Below are positions 1 through 9,682 of a stretch of 64,000 nucleotides of DNA, piece after piece. The notes under the pieces are model-generated. The model saw nothing but the letters and a program-made list of their open reading frames with translations. It did not search any database and was not told where the DNA came from. The DNA lies in contig JAFKLT010000042.1 in the NCBI GenBank assembly GCA_017309275.1, forward strand, positions 1 through 64,000, given 5' to 3'. This DNA is from Sphingomonadales bacterium (GTDB lineage Bacteria > Pseudomonadota > Alphaproteobacteria > Sphingomonadales > Sphingomonadaceae). Positions within the stretch are counted from its first letter, which is position 1; the number at the start of each line of letters is the position of its first letter. Made by a program: the position numbers and the translations under genes.

Positions 1-1
1 T

Positions 2-1075
2 CCGGAACTTTACGCGGCCTATGTCGGTCGCAGCAATCTGGGCCAGCAGATCCGCGATCTGCCGCGCGTCGATACGATGCGCGTGGTGACCGTGAAGGTG
101 AACGACCGCAACGGGCAGCCCATTCCCTTCGCCGATGTCGTGGTGACGTGCAGCGACGGCAACAGCATCACCATGGCGACGCAGGCCGACGGCAGCGCAG
201 TCTTCTTTCCGGGGCTCGACCGGTTGAGCGAACGCATCACGGTTTCGGCGCAGAAGGGCGGGCGAACGATCGCGGATCCGCGCGCTGTGCTGGTCAGCAG
301 CGCGGCGGGCGGGCAGACGGTGGGGCTGACCGCCAATCAGGCGTCGACCAAAGCGACCAAGCTGGACCTGATGCTGGTCGTCGACACGACGGGCAGCATG
401 GGCGACGAGATACGCTATCTTCAGTCCGAGTTGCGTTCGATCATCGCGGCGATTTCGGACAAGCACCGCGACCTGGATATCCGCATCGGTTTCGTCTTCT
501 ACCGCGACGAAGGTGACGATTATGTCACGCGCACGATTGCCTTCGATCGCGATATCGGCCGTGTGCAGGGCGCCTTGGCGCGCCGGGATGCAAATGGCGG
601 CGGCGACTATCCCGAGGCGATGGATCAGGCGCTGATCCGTGCCGTGGGCCAGGAATGGCGCCCGGATGCGGTGAAGTCGCTGCTGCTGGTCGCCGATGCG
701 CCGCCGCATGACGAGAAATTCGGTCGAACATGGAAGGCCGCCGAGGCCGCGCGCGCGAAGCGGATCCAGATCACGCCGGTCGCGGCATCGGGCGTCGCCG
801 ACAAGGCCGAATATGCGATGCGTGCGATGGCTGCGGCAACGCAGTCGCGTTATCTGTTCCTGACCGACGACAGCGGCGTTGGCAACCCGCACGCTCCGCC
901 GGCAATCGACTGTTATCTGGTCACCCGGCTCGATGCGCTGGTTCGCCGTGTGATCGACAGCCAGATCAGCGGTCGCCGCATCGAGCCCGAGGATCAGGAG
1001 GTCATCCGGAGCGTCGGGAAATATGATGCGGGCAAATGCATTCTGCCCGCCGACTTCAAGTGGCAGAACCAGTAG
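2..1075 (+). CDS. von Willebrand factor A domain protein (5' end outside window)
   Basis: The frame is already open at the first bases, so the N-terminus lies upstream. An ATG at 77 is in frame but has no good ribosome site and falls inside continuous protein-like sequence. The first part (about nt 77-300) reads like a carboxypeptidase-regulatory or Ig-like fold (NGQPIPFADVVV, then a T..DG turn). It is followed by a vWA domain with an intact metal-binding MIDAS motif DTTGS at nt 383-397. A second conserved loop, GGGDYPEAMDQAL, lies near nt 598-636. The family binds proteins or ligands through a divalent metal; the partner here cannot be inferred. Location is probably envelope or surface, but the signal region is not in the window. 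A hairpin follows the stop codon. Confidence 0.85.
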   Translation, partial: PELYAAYVGRSNLGQQIRDLPRVDTMRVVTVKVNDRNGQPIPFADVVVTCSDGNSITMATQADGSAVFFPGLDRLSERITVSAQKGGRTIADPRAVLVSSAAGGQTVGLTANQASTKATKLDLMLVVDTTGSMGDEIRYLQSELRSIIAAISDKHRDLDIRIGFVFYRDEGDDYVTRTIAFDRDIGRVQGALARRDANGGGDYPEAMDQALIRAVGQEWRPDAVKSLLLVADAPPHDEKFGRTWKAAEAARAKRIQITPVAASGVADKAEYAMRAMAAATQSRYLFLTDDSGVGNPHAPPAIDCYLVTRLDALVRRVIDSQISGRRIEPEDQEVIRSVGKYDAGKCILPADFKWQNQ

Positions 1076-1087
1076 GGAATTGACACA

Positions 1088-1112
1088 CCCCCGCATCTGA
1101 ACGATGCGGGGG
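1088..1112. terminator. 10-bp perfect stem-loop after the vWA gene
   Basis: CCCCCGCATC (1088-1097) pairs perfectly with GATGCGGGGG (1103-1112) across a 5-nt loop, 12 nt after the vWA stop codon. It lacks a T-run, so it is either a weak intrinsic terminator or an RNA-stabilising 3' hairpin. Confidence 0.55.
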
Positions 1113-1143
1113 TCGTGGGTTGCTTCGATTAACCTCTCTCTTT

Positions 1144-1170
1144 GGTCGGATGGGTCGGATGGGTCGGCTG
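1144..1170 (+). repeat. Three 9-bp tandem units in a 5' leader
   Basis: GGTCGGATG is repeated exactly twice and then once as GGTCGGCTG, ending 28 bp before the start codon of the next gene. A TTG-initiated in-frame extension would read through it as a V-G-W repeat. The better start at 1199 leaves the repeat untranslated. Confidence 0.7.
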
Positions 1171-1198
1171 GCGGGGTGAGGGGTCGGAGGTATTACCC

Positions 1199-2191
1199 AT
1201 GAAGAAATTGCTGTCGGCCGTCGCCATCGCCGCGATGCTGGCCCAGCCCGTCGCTGTCGCCGCCAAGGACAAGGAACCGGTCAAGATATCGGGGCCGGCC
1301 AATGCGAAGGGCGTCAACACCGTTACCGTCGGCGCCTTCAATGTCGGTTTCATCTTTGAATCGACCGATCAGTCCGCGTCGAGTGGCGGCCTGGTGGGCG
1401 CGTTCGGCGGAACCACCAAGGCGAAGAGCGAACTGGTCGGCGTGACGCCCGAGATGATGCAGGCGATAACCGATACCGCCTATGCCGACTTCGTATCGCA
1501 GCTCACCGCGAGCGGTTACACCGTGCAGCCTGCGGCCGACCTGTTCGGTCACGCGGCGCTGGCAAAGACCAAGTCGCAGGAGGTGCCGCTCGACATCAAT
1601 ATCGCGCTGGAAAAGGGCAGCAAGGGCAAGGCGACCTATTTCAAGCCGAGCAGCTTTCCTTCGCTGTTGATGATCCCCGGCGACTTTATGGGGTCGGGGA
1701 TGAGCAGCATCGGGATCAACATGTCCGCGGGGCAGGCGAGCATGGCGCTCACCAACTATGCGAAGGATGCGGGCGTCGGTGTGATCGACGTCGTCTATCT
1801 GATCGACTTTTCGCAGTTGAAGCGTCCCGGCGCGTTCAGCTTCGGCGGGCTTCAGGTGAACAGCGCGCTGTCGGTCAGCGCCGATTATTCGCGCATCACG
1901 CTGATCACGCCCGGGGGCAAGCAGTCGGTCATCACGGTGAAGGCGCCGGTCGCGGTCGAGGGCGAGTTCGTCGAAAAGAGCGACGCGTCGAGCGGAACGG
2001 ACAAGGCGCTGCAATCGACCGCGAACGTGGCGGGCGGCCTGGCTGCGGTCGCCGGTTTCGGCGGCCTGCGTTTCGGCAAGACGCGCAAGTTCGCCTTCAC
2101 GGCCAAGCCCGGCAATTATGAGGAAGGTGCCGCAAAGGCGGCAAGTCTGGCCAGCGAGATGCTGATCGGGCGGCTCGGCACGCTCCGCTGA
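1199..2191 (+). CDS. Secreted protein of unknown function (330 aa)
   Basis: The start at 1199 is chosen because CGGAGG sits about 9 nt upstream and because the protein then opens with a standard Sec signal peptide: MKK, a hydrophobic stretch, then AVAA about residue 22. The mature part is glycine- and alanine-rich with hydrophobic segments (SSGGLVGAFGG near residue 63) but no clear membrane anchor after the signal. I recognise no catalytic motif or named domain. Alternating polar/apolar stretches fit a beta-rich periplasmic or outer-membrane-associated protein, but that is inference. It stands alone between a hairpin (1088-1112) and a membrane-protein gene 94 bp downstream. Confidence 0.8.
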   Translation: MKKLLSAVAIAAMLAQPVAVAAKDKEPVKISGPANAKGVNTVTVGAFNVGFIFESTDQSASSGGLVGAFGGTTKAKSELVGVTPEMMQAITDTAYADFVSQLTASGYTVQPAADLFGHAALAKTKSQEVPLDINIALEKGSKGKATYFKPSSFPSLLMIPGDFMGSGMSSIGINMSAGQASMALTNYAKDAGVGVIDVVYLIDFSQLKRPGAFSFGGLQVNSALSVSADYSRITLITPGGKQSVITVKAPVAVEGEFVEKSDASSGTDKALQSTANVAGGLAAVAGFGGLRFGKTRKFAFTAKPGNYEEGAAKAASLASEMLIGRLGTLR

Positions 2192-2285
2192 TTGTCCGCG
2201 CGGGCGGGCGGATCAAATCCTTCTTGACGAAGGGGGAGGCCGCCCGCCACCCTGCGTTCACAGGGGCGCGGGGGAAGATCAGGCA

Positions 2286-2954
2286 ATGCAATTCGATGCC
2301 AGTTTGCTGGTTCCGTCCCTTCGGCGGAGCTGGGACATGGCGGCCGCCATGCCGGCGAAGGTCGGCTTGGCGTGGCTCGGCACTGCAGGGATCGGCCTGG
2401 CTTCCGACCTGGCCATGGACCGGATCGGCGGTACGGGAAGCGGCATTCTGATCCTGTACGGGATCGCGATCACCTTCATCCAGGTCTGGATCACACGCGA
2501 GACGCTGCGGCGCGCGGGGGTTGAGGCCGCGATGCCCACGGCGGCATCGCTGAGCGTCTATCTGCAAGGCGTGCTGATTGGCCTGGGCGTCATCGTCGGG
2601 GGATTGCTCCTGATATTGCCCGGCCTTTATGTCTTCGCACGCTGGTATCTCGCCAGCGTGATCCTGATCGAGAGGGGAAGCGGTCGCCGGGCGGCGATGT
2701 CGCGAAGCTGGGAGATGCTGGATGTGCATTGGCCCGCGGCCTTGGGAGCCGGGCTGATCATGTTCGCCTTGTCCGCCGCGCCGCTCGTCGTCACGCTGAC
2801 CGCGCCGGCCCTGATCGACGAGTTTGGGGTTGGCTGGTTATTGGCGACGAACCTGTTTGCCGCCGTCGGGCTGGTGGGCGGATATCTTGTTGCAGTCGCG
2901 CTCTACTTGTTTATCGAGCAGCCCGCTTCGACATTACAGGAAATTTTCGGTTGA
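2286..2954 (+). CDS. Multi-pass inner-membrane protein, unknown function (222 aa)
   Basis: A purine-rich GGGGGAAG precedes the ATG. The protein has about five hydrophobic segments (roughly residues 25-60, 90-120, 150-172 and 182-210), the last ones rich in Leu/Val/Gly. A short RSWEML motif follows the LPGLYVFARWYLAS helix. This layout resembles the membrane domain found in glycerophosphodiester phosphodiesterase-like and YciC-like proteins, where a conserved R-S-W follows a helix that ends in a P-G-x-Y motif. I see no catalytic residues. The stop codon lies inside a 21-bp inverted repeat that also begins the topA leader. Confidence 0.75.
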   Translation: MQFDASLLVPSLRRSWDMAAAMPAKVGLAWLGTAGIGLASDLAMDRIGGTGSGILILYGIAITFIQVWITRETLRRAGVEAAMPTAASLSVYLQGVLIGLGVIVGGLLLILPGLYVFARWYLASVILIERGSGRRAAMSRSWEMLDVHWPAALGAGLIMFALSAAPLVVTLTAPALIDEFGVGWLLATNLFAAVGLVGGYLVAVALYLFIEQPASTLQEIFG

Positions 2955-2970
2955 CGCGCGGCGCGTCAAC
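2950..2970. promoter_or_regulatory. 21-bp perfect inverted repeat between membrane gene and topA
   Basis: GTTGACGCGC (2950-2959) and GCGCGTCAAC (2961-2970) are exact reverse complements around a single G. The repeat overlaps the TGA of the upstream gene (2952-2954) and lies 50 bp before topA. It could be a protein-binding operator, a supercoiling-sensitive cruciform, or an RNA hairpin at the gene junction. Confidence 0.5.
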
Positions 2971-3019
2971 GCCACCCTCGCGCGTACGTACGTAAGAGAT
3001 TCCGGGGAATAGATTTTTC

Positions 3020-5560
3020 ATGCAATTGGTGATTGTGGAATCGCCCGCCAAGGCGAAGACGATCGAGAAGTATCTGGGTCGCGATTTCAAGGTTCTGGCA
3101 TCCTATGGCCACGTCCGCGACCTGCCGCCGAAGGACGGCTCGGTCGATCCTGACGACGGCTTTGCGATGCAGTGGCAGCTTTATCCGGACAAGGCCAAGC
3201 GGCTGAAGGATATTCAGGACGCGGCGAAGCAGGCCGATCGACTGATCCTGGCGACTGACCCTGATCGTGAGGGTGAAGCCATCAGCTGGCATGTGCAGGA
3301 ATTGCTGCGCCAGAAAAAGGCGCTGCCGCAGGTGGTCGACCGCGTCACCTTCAACGCGATCACCAAGCAGGCCGTGACCGATGCAATGGCACATCCGCGC
3401 GCGCTCGACGACGATCTGATCGACGCCTATCGCGCGCGCCGCGCGCTCGACTATCTTGTCGGCTTCACCCTGTCGCCGGTGCTGTGGCGCAAGCTGCCCG
3501 GCGCGAAGTCGGCGGGCCGCGTCCAGTCGGTCTCGCTGCGCCTCGTCGTCGAACGCGAGCGTGAGATCGAAGCCTTCGTTGCGCAGCAATATTGGTCGGT
3601 CACCGGGCTGTTCGAAATGGGCGGCACGCCGTTCAAGGCGCGCCTATCACGTTGGCGCGGCGACAAGATCGAGCGGCTATCGATCGGCACCGAAGCCGAC
3701 GCGCGCGCGGCCGAAGCCGATGTGAAGGCCGGTCATTTCACCGTCGACGCGGTCGAGACCAAGCCGTTGACGCGCAACCCGCCGCCGCCGTTCACGACAT
3801 CGACCCTGCAGCAGGAGGCCGCGCGCAAGCTCGGTTTCTCGGCGAGCCATACGATGCGTGTCGCGCAGGACCTCTATGAGGACGGCGCGATCACGTACAT
3901 GCGTACCGATGGCGTCCAGATGGACGGCAGCGCGATCAGCGCTGCACGCCGCGCTATCGCCGATCGCTACGACGGCGGCTACGTCCCCGACCAGCCGCGT
4001 CAGTATCAGGCGAAGGCGAAGAATGCCCAGGAGGCGCACGAAGCGATCCGTCCGACCGACTTCGGCAAGGACAAGGTCGGCGGCGGCGATCATGCGCGCC
4101 TCTACGAACTCATCTGGAAGCGCGCGCTCGCCAGCCAGATGGCATCGGCCAGGCTGGAACGCACCAGCGTCGACCTGTCCGACGGCACAGGCAACACGAT
4201 GCTGCGCGCGACGGGGCAGGTGGTGAAGTTCCCCGGCTTCCTCGCGCTGTACGACGAAGGCCGCGACGATGCCGAGGACGAGGATGCGCGCCTGCTGCCG
4301 GCGATGGCGAAGGGCGACGCGCCCGCCAAGACCGGCGTCGAGGTCGAGAAGCACGAAACGCAGCCCCCGCCGCGCTATTCCGAAGCCAGCCTGGTCAAGA
4401 AGATGGAAGAGCTCGGCATCGGTCGTCCCTCGACCTACGCCTCGATCCTGCAGGTTCTTAAGGATCGCGCCTATGTGCGCGTGGAGAAGAACCGCTTCAT
4501 TCCGGAAGAAAGCGGACGGCTGCTGACGGCGTTCCTCGAACGCTTCTTTGGCCGCTATGTCGAATATGATTTCACCGCGGGCCTGGAAGAGGAACTCGAC
4601 GATGTGTCGGGTGGCCGTGCGCAGTGGCAAGCGGTGCTCGATCGGTTCTGGCGCGACTTCAAACCGCGCACCGGCGAAGTCATGGAACAGAAGCCGTCGG
4701 AAATTACCGCGGCGCTCGACGAGTTTCTCGGTCCCTACCTGTTTCCCGACAAGGGCGACGGCAGCGATCCGCGCCTCTGCCCGAATTGCGGAACCGGTCG
4801 GCTCGCGCTGCGCGGCGGCAAGTTCGGTCCGTTCATCGCGTGCAGCAATTATCCGGACTGCAAGTTCACCCGGAAGTTCGCCCAGCCGGGCGGCGCGGAG
4901 GGCGGTGCGGACACCGGCCCCGAAGCGATGGGGACGGATCCGGACAGCGGACTGGAAGTGACGAAGCGCAGCGGACGCTTTGGCCCCTATATCCAGCTTG
5001 GCGACGGCAAGGAGGCGAAGCGCTCCTCCATCCCGAAGGACATTCCGACCGAAGATTTCGATCTCGACTATGCCCTTCGGCTGCTCGCGCTGCCGCGTGA
5101 AGTCGGTACGCATCCCGAAAGCGGCAAGACGATCGTCGCAGGGCTGGGGCGCTATGGGCCCTATCTGCTCCACGACGGCAAATATGCGAAACTGACCGGC
5201 ACCGCCGAAATCTTCGACATCGGCATGAACGCCGCCGTTGCACGCATCGCTGACGCCGCGAATGGCGGCGGGCGGGGCGGTCGCGCCAAAACCGAACCGC
5301 TAAAGACCTTTGGCCCGCATCCGACGAGCGGCGGCGAGATGAAGTTGATGGCGGGACGTTTCGGTCCTTATGTGACCGACGGAACGACCAACGCGACCTT
5401 GCCCAAGACGGTGGAGCCCGACGCCTTGACGACCGAGGAAGCTGTCGCGCTGATCGACGCGCGCGCGGCCAAGGGACCGGCCAAGGGCAAGAAAAAGGCG
5501 CCGGCGAAAAAGGCAGCAACCAAGAAAGCGCCGGCCAAGAAGAAGGCCGCCAAGGAATAG
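3020..5560 (+). CDS. topA: DNA topoisomerase I (type IA)
   Basis: Relaxes negative supercoils by single-strand passage in the cytoplasm. The N-terminal TOPRIM domain shows VESPAKA with the catalytic Glu near residue 7 and the acidic triad in TDPDREGE (about residues 78-85). The nucleophilic Tyr is about residue 293 in ITYMRTDG. One C4 zinc finger (CPNC...C.NYPDC, about residues 590-617) is followed by three Gly-Pro-Tyr-type C-terminal repeats (GPYIQ, GPYLL, GPYVT). A Lys/Ala/Pro tail of about 25 residues ends the protein and should bind DNA. At 846 aa it is a normal alphaproteobacterial length. The gene follows the inverted repeat at 2950-2970. Confidence 0.97.
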   Translation: MQLVIVESPAKAKTIEKYLGRDFKVLASYGHVRDLPPKDGSVDPDDGFAMQWQLYPDKAKRLKDIQDAAKQADRLILATDPDREGEAISWHVQELLRQKKALPQVVDRVTFNAITKQAVTDAMAHPRALDDDLIDAYRARRALDYLVGFTLSPVLWRKLPGAKSAGRVQSVSLRLVVEREREIEAFVAQQYWSVTGLFEMGGTPFKARLSRWRGDKIERLSIGTEADARAAEADVKAGHFTVDAVETKPLTRNPPPPFTTSTLQQEAARKLGFSASHTMRVAQDLYEDGAITYMRTDGVQMDGSAISAARRAIADRYDGGYVPDQPRQYQAKAKNAQEAHEAIRPTDFGKDKVGGGDHARLYELIWKRALASQMASARLERTSVDLSDGTGNTMLRATGQVVKFPGFLALYDEGRDDAEDEDARLLPAMAKGDAPAKTGVEVEKHETQPPPRYSEASLVKKMEELGIGRPSTYASILQVLKDRAYVRVEKNRFIPEESGRLLTAFLERFFGRYVEYDFTAGLEEELDDVSGGRAQWQAVLDRFWRDFKPRTGEVMEQKPSEITAALDEFLGPYLFPDKGDGSDPRLCPNCGTGRLALRGGKFGPFIACSNYPDCKFTRKFAQPGGAEGGADTGPEAMGTDPDSGLEVTKRSGRFGPYIQLGDGKEAKRSSIPKDIPTEDFDLDYALRLLALPREVGTHPESGKTIVAGLGRYGPYLLHDGKYAKLTGTAEIFDIGMNAAVARIADAANGGGRGGRAKTEPLKTFGPHPTSGGEMKLMAGRFGPYVTDGTTNATLPKTVEPDALTTEEAVALIDARAAKGPAKGKKKAPAKKAATKKAPAKKKAAKE

Positions 5561-5626
5561 CTTCCATTCTCGGCATTTTCGTTGGCGCTTCGACGTGTTA
5601 GCATCGGCGCATCGGGAGGTATTTCG

Positions 5627-6754
5627 ATGCGCCGCTTGCTCGCCGTTCTGCTTACGCTCTTGGCCGTTTCAGCTGCGCCCGCGATGGCGCAGCAGCCCGG
5701 CGCGCTGATTTCCTCCGCCCCGATCGACGGCGCGCCGCCGGGCATACAGGCCTGGCGCGTCAGCTATTGGACCACGAACGGGCAGGGCGTGCCTATGCAG
5801 GTCACGGGTATTGTGGCCGCGCCGATGGAAGCCATTCCGCCGCGTCCTCGCCGCGTGATTGCGTGGACGCACGGAGCCTGGGGCGTCGCGGAGAAATGCG
5901 CGCCATCGCTCAGCGCCAATTTTTTCGGTGCCTCGGCGGGTGTCGAGCCCGCTGTGCGGCAGGGCTATGTCGTCGTCGCCCCCGATTATATCGGGCTGGC
6001 GAATCCGACGATGCACCCGTTTCTGATCGGCGACGACACGTCGCATGCAGTGCTCGACGCCGTGCGCGCCGCGCGCGCTATTCCGGGCGCGGCGGCAGGA
6101 AGCGGCTTTGCGGTCTGGGGCGAGTCTCAGGGCGCCCACGCCGCGCTGTGGACTGCAATCAACGCGCGCAGCTATGCACCCGATCTGTCGCTGGTCGGAG
6201 CCGCTGCGGCGGCCCCCCCAACTGACCTCGCCGCGAATTTTCGCGAAGGAAGCGACAAGAATGCGCGCGCGTTGCTCCTGTCCTTTGGCCTTCACAGCTG
6301 GTCGACGCTCTATGGCTATTCGATGGACGGCATCGCCAACAAGACGAACCAGGGCATCATCCACCGCCTTGCCGAGAATAATTGCGTCAGCTTCGAGAAG
6401 AAGCCGAAAATCGGTACGATCCTGGGAATTCTGTCCATCGCCCGCGCGACGCGTAACAAGGATATCGGGCAGATCGAGCCGTGGAAATCGCTGGCACGGG
6501 CGAACAGCGTCGATCCGTCGCGTGTCCCGGGACCGCTACTCATCGCGCAGGGCGACAAGGATACGATCGTCGCACCCGCCGTTACCCGCAAATTCGCCAA
6601 GGCCGTATGCCGCAACCGGACGAAGCTGCGCTGGATCGAAATGCGCGGGACCGAACATGGCGCCAGCGCGAAGGACAGCGTCGACGAAACCCTGTCGTGG
6701 ATCGGTGCCCGCTTCGATGGTCAGGCGCCGCCGGACGATTGCCGGCGGGTCTGA
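5627..6754 (+). CDS. Secreted alpha/beta hydrolase, secretory-lipase type (375 aa)
   Basis: The start at 5627 has GGGAGG 8 nt upstream and yields a clear signal peptide (MRRLL, hydrophobic core, AMAQQ cleavage near residue 24). The catalytic triad can be read: Ser167 in GESQG, Asp310 or Asp312 in GDKDTIVAP, and His344 in TEHG. An HGAWG segment near residue 84 should form the oxyanion region. Layout and length match secretory lipase-like hydrolases (LIP family), which cleave carboxylic esters in the periplasm or outside. The substrate is unknown. It converges on the membrane-protein gene at 6759 with only 4 bp between stop codons. Confidence 0.85.
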   Translation: MRRLLAVLLTLLAVSAAPAMAQQPGALISSAPIDGAPPGIQAWRVSYWTTNGQGVPMQVTGIVAAPMEAIPPRPRRVIAWTHGAWGVAEKCAPSLSANFFGASAGVEPAVRQGYVVVAPDYIGLANPTMHPFLIGDDTSHAVLDAVRAARAIPGAAAGSGFAVWGESQGAHAALWTAINARSYAPDLSLVGAAAAAPPTDLAANFREGSDKNARALLLSFGLHSWSTLYGYSMDGIANKTNQGIIHRLAENNCVSFEKKPKIGTILGILSIARATRNKDIGQIEPWKSLARANSVDPSRVPGPLLIAQGDKDTIVAPAVTRKFAKAVCRNRTKLRWIEMRGTEHGASAKDSVDETLSWIGARFDGQAPPDDCRRV

Positions 6755-6758
6755 TCGG

Positions 6759-7196
6759 CTATTCGAACTTTGCTGGATCGACGCTTGTCTTGCTGAACCA
6801 AGCGCGCGCGTCGGGCCGGAAGAGGAAATAGATCGAAGCTGCTGTAAACACGCTGGTTGTCAGCGAAATCAGCAGGCCGATGCCTTTTGGGGCTGCGGGA
6901 TCGTTGAAGCTTCCCAGCGTCGACAGGAGGCCGAACCCCATGAACAGGACATAGATCCATTTGGCGATGTTGCTCGCGCGTCGCCCCACGAGATACCACA
7001 GCAGGATGCTGATCGCGAACGAGACGAGCACTGCGCCCATGACGAAGCCCATGCTGCCATCCCATCGTGACAGCGTCGGATCGCGGCCGACCAAATCGCT
7101 GATCGTGTTCCACGAATAAAGGAAGCCGCCCAATCCAAGCAGAGTGGAGGTCCAGAAACTCCGCTCGAAATTGATGATCGACGACGGGCGCTGCAT
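6759..7196 (-). CDS. Four-helix membrane protein, unknown function (145 aa)
   Basis: Hydrophobic segments near residues 17-30, 48-67, 80-98 and 104-122 predict four transmembrane helices with short loops; W-x-Y and Y-x-L-F motifs mark the membrane interfaces. No named domain is recognised. It begins 13 bp after the era stop on the same strand, so it is probably the last gene of the lepB-rnc-era operon. In other alphaproteobacteria this slot is often held by recO, which is absent here. Confidence 0.75.
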   Translation of the reverse strand: MQRPSSIINFERSFWTSTLLGLGGFLYSWNTISDLVGRDPTLSRWDGSMGFVMGAVLVSFAISILLWYLVGRRASNIAKWIYVLFMGFGLLSTLGSFNDPAAPKGIGLLISLTTSVFTAASIYFLFRPDARAWFSKTSVDPAKFE

Positions 7197-7209
7197 GTCC
7201 TGTTATCCC

Positions 7210-8103
7210 TCAATCGACCCAGTCGAGCCCCATGACGCGATAGACGCTGCGGTCCTCGTCCCAGTTTTCCTTGACCTTGACGTGCAGGAACAGATGGACC
7301 TTGCGGCCCATGAGTTCGGTCAGCTCCGCGCGGGCGCGGGCGCCGATTTCCTTGATCCGGCTGCCGCCCTTGCCAAGCACGATCGCGCGCTGGTTGTCGC
7401 GTGCGACGAATATCTGCTGATGGATCTCTGCGCTGCCGTCGGGGCGCGTCTTGAACAGCTCGGTCTCTACGGTGGATTGGTACGGCAGTTCTTCATGGAG
7501 CTGGCGGTAGAGCTGCTCGCGCGTGATTTCGGCGGCGAGCATGCGTTCGGGCGCGTCGCTAACCTCGTCCTCCGGGAAATGCCACGGCCCCTCGGGCATC
7601 AGGCTGGCGAGATTTGCCTTTAGTTCGGATACCCCGTCGCCGCTGCTCGCCGAGATGAAATAGGTTTCATCGAAAGCGACCTTCGCATTGAGTTCGGTCG
7701 CGATGGTCAGCAGCTTGTCCTTCTTGGTCAAATCGACCTTGTTGAGGATCAGATATTTCTTCTCGGGGCGGTTCGCGATGCCTTCCAGGACGCGCTCCAC
7801 GCGGCCTGACAGCTTGGCGGCGGCATCGACCATCACCAGGATCGCCTCGGCTTCCTCCAGGCTGCTCCAGGCGGCTGCGACCATCGCGCGGTCGAGCCGG
7901 CGTGTCGGCGCGAAGATGCCGGGCGTGTCGATCAGGACGATCTGCACGTCGCCATCCATCGCGACGCCCATCAGGCGCGTACGCGTCGTTTGCGCCTTGG
8001 GGCTGACGATCGCGACCTTCTGGCCGACGAGCGCGTTGACGAGCGTCGACTTTCCGGCGTTTGGCGCGCCGACGACGGCCACGAAACCGCAACGCTGTGT
8101 CAT
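7210..8103 (-). CDS. era: GTPase Era
   Basis: Ribosome-associated GTPase for 16S rRNA 3' end and 30S maturation. GTPase motifs are G1 GAPNAGKST near residue 12, G3 DTPG, and G4 NKVD. The KH RNA-binding domain at the C-terminus includes [11 protein letters not shown], and the 297-aa length is normal. The ATG overlaps the rnc stop as ATGA (8100-8103), so translation is coupled to RNase III, the usual bacterial arrangement. Confidence 0.97.
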   Translation of the reverse strand: MTQRCGFVAVVGAPNAGKSTLVNALVGQKVAIVSPKAQTTRTRLMGVAMDGDVQIVLIDTPGIFAPTRRLDRAMVAAAWSSLEEAEAILVMVDAAAKLSGRVERVLEGIANRPEKKYLILNKVDLTKKDKLLTIATELNAKVAFDETYFISASSGDGVSELKANLASLMPEGPWHFPEDEVSDAPERMLAAEITREQLYRQLHEELPYQSTVETELFKTRPDGSAEIHQQIFVARDNQRAIVLGKGGSRIKEIGARARAELTELMGRKVHLFLHVKVKENWDEDRSVYRVMGLDWVD

Positions 8104-8783
8104 TTCACTTCATCCTGTATCAATTTGTCGAGCAGCGCCGCGGCTGCGGCCTTTTCGGCGGCTTGTTTCGATGCGCCTTCACCCTCGGCCTCGGCGAGCT
8201 TGCCGACCGTTACGGCGACGAGGAAGCGCGGCGCATGGTCGGGCCCCTCGCGGCGGACGAGGCGATATTCGGGCGGCTTGCGCTTGCGGGCCAACGCCCA
8301 TTCCTGAAGCGCCGCCTTGGGGTGCTTGGGCGCGGCAACCTGTCCCTCGATCATGGCGCCCCATTTCGCGATGATGAAGGTGCGCGCCGCATCATCGCCC
8401 AGGTCGAGCCATAGCGCGCCGATCAACGCCTCCAGAACGTCCGCGGCGATATTGTCGCTGTAGCGGCCGCCATCGCCGATCGCCTGGCTGCCGAAATGGA
8501 CATGGGCATTGAGGTCGATCGCCTGCGCGATGCGGGCGCACGTCTCGCCCGAGGCAAGTGCGTGGAGCCGCGAGGACAGCTCGCCTTCGGCCGCCTTGGG
8601 GAAGCGGCGGAACAGTTCGGACGCGATGACGAGCCCCAGTACGCGGTCACCGAGAAACTCGAGCCGCTGATAATCGCCCGCACCGCTGCTGCCGTGGGTC
8701 AGTGCCTCCTGGTAGAGGCCAAGGTCGCGGGGCGAAGCGCCGGTGATGGCAGCGATCGTTTCCGCGGACACGCGTGCGTTCAA
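8100..8783 (-). CDS. rnc: Ribonuclease III
   Basis: Double-strand-specific endoribonuclease for rRNA and mRNA processing. The signature [11 protein letters not shown] and a C-terminal double-stranded-RNA-binding domain (ALQEWA...A..AAA.LL) are present. There is no ATG near the expected N-terminus. The TTG at 8783-8781 overlaps the lepB stop and has GGGGA upstream, giving 227 aa; a GTG four codons later (8771) is the alternative and would give 223 aa. The gene sits between lepB and era with overlaps at both ends. Confidence 0.93.
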   Translation of the reverse strand: MNARVSAETIAAITGASPRDLGLYQEALTHGSSGAGDYQRLEFLGDRVLGLVIASELFRRFPKAAEGELSSRLHALASGETCARIAQAIDLNAHVHFGSQAIGDGGRYSDNIAADVLEALIGALWLDLGDDAARTFIIAKWGAMIEGQVAAPKHPKAALQEWALARKRKPPEYRLVRREGPDHAPRFLVAVTVGKLAEAEGEGASKQAAEKAAAAALLDKLIQDEVK

Positions 8784-9682
8784 AAGCCGTCCCCGATGCG
8801 GCTCCAGCGCGCCGCGGTGAACCAGCTGATCGGATTGATCCAGCTTGCCGACCCGTCGGTCGAGAACATGCTGACCATCGCATGGCCGACCAGATTTTCT
8901 TCGGGCACGAAGCCGATGCCCTGGTTCTCGATCGCCGGGAAGCGGCTGTCGGCGCTGCGGTCGCGGTTGTCGCCCATCAGGAACAGATGCCCTTCGGGGA
9001 CGGTCACCAGTTCGGTATTGTCCTCGGGGATCGTCGTGATGTCGAGGATGGCGTAGCTTTTCCCGCTCGGCAGCGTTTCGCGGAACTGCTTGTAGCGGCA
9101 CTGGCGCTGGCCGTCGGCGCCGACTTCCTCGAATTCGGGCGCATAGCAGGGCAGGGTGCCCATCGCGCGCGAGGCGTCGATCATGTTCTGGGTCACCGGG
9201 ATGACGAAATCGGCCATCGGTTCGCGCTTCAGCGGCTTTCCGTTCAGCCAGACGATGCCGTCCTTGAGCTGGATGGTGTCGCCGGGCAGGCCGATCACGC
9301 GCTTGATATAATCATTGTCCGCGACCGGCGGCGCCTTGAACACCACGACGTCGCCGCGTTCGGGCGTCCGCGCGAAAATGCGGCCCGGGATCAAGGGAAC
9401 GCTGAAGGGCAGGCTGTACTTCGAATAGCCATAGGCCATCTTGTTCACGAGCAGATAGTCGCCGATCAGTAGCCGCGGCTGCATCGATTCCGAAGGAATG
9501 TTGAAGGGCGACAGAAAGAAGCTGCGGAAGACCAGCACCGCGATCGCCAGCAGTCCAAGGAACCGGATCGTATCGACCGCCTCTTCCTTCGCCGAGATCG
9601 GTGCCGGTTCGGGCGTGGTCGGGCTGGGTTCGGGGGCGCGCGAATTATCGGCGGTAACGCTGGCGTCGGTCATGTCGCGCAT
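8780..9682 (-). CDS. lepB: Signal peptidase I
   Basis: Inner-membrane serine protease that removes Sec and Tat signal peptides. After a Pro/Ala/Glu-rich cytoplasmic N-terminus there is one membrane helix ([17 protein letters not shown]). The catalytic dyad is Ser66 in PSESM and Lys116 in RGDVVVFK, with the conserved [11 protein letters not shown] box near the C-terminus. The exact start is uncertain: ATGs at 9682 and 9673 and a TTG at 9712 are all in frame, and none has a strong ribosome site. It is the first gene of the lepB-rnc-era operon and is divergent from pgi. Confidence 0.95.
   Translation of the reverse strand: MRDMTDASVTADNSRAPEPSPTTPEPAPISAKEEAVDTIRFLGLLAIAVLVFRSFFLSPFNIPSESMQPRLLIGDYLLVNKMAYGYSKYSLPFSVPLIPGRIFARTPERGDVVVFKAPPVADNDYIKRVIGLPGDTIQLKDGIVWLNGKPLKREPMADFVIPVTQNMIDASRAMGTLPCYAPEFEEVGADGQRQCRYKQFRETLPSGKSYAILDITTIPEDNTELVTVPEGHLFLMGDNRDRSADSRFPAIENQGIGFVPEENLVGHAMVSMFSTDGSASWINPISWFTAARWSRIGDGF

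Noticed and set aside
1142-1198. TTG-initiated N-terminal extension of the secreted protein
   Set aside because: It would destroy the signal peptide and read through the tandem repeat; the ATG at 1199 has a good ribosome site.
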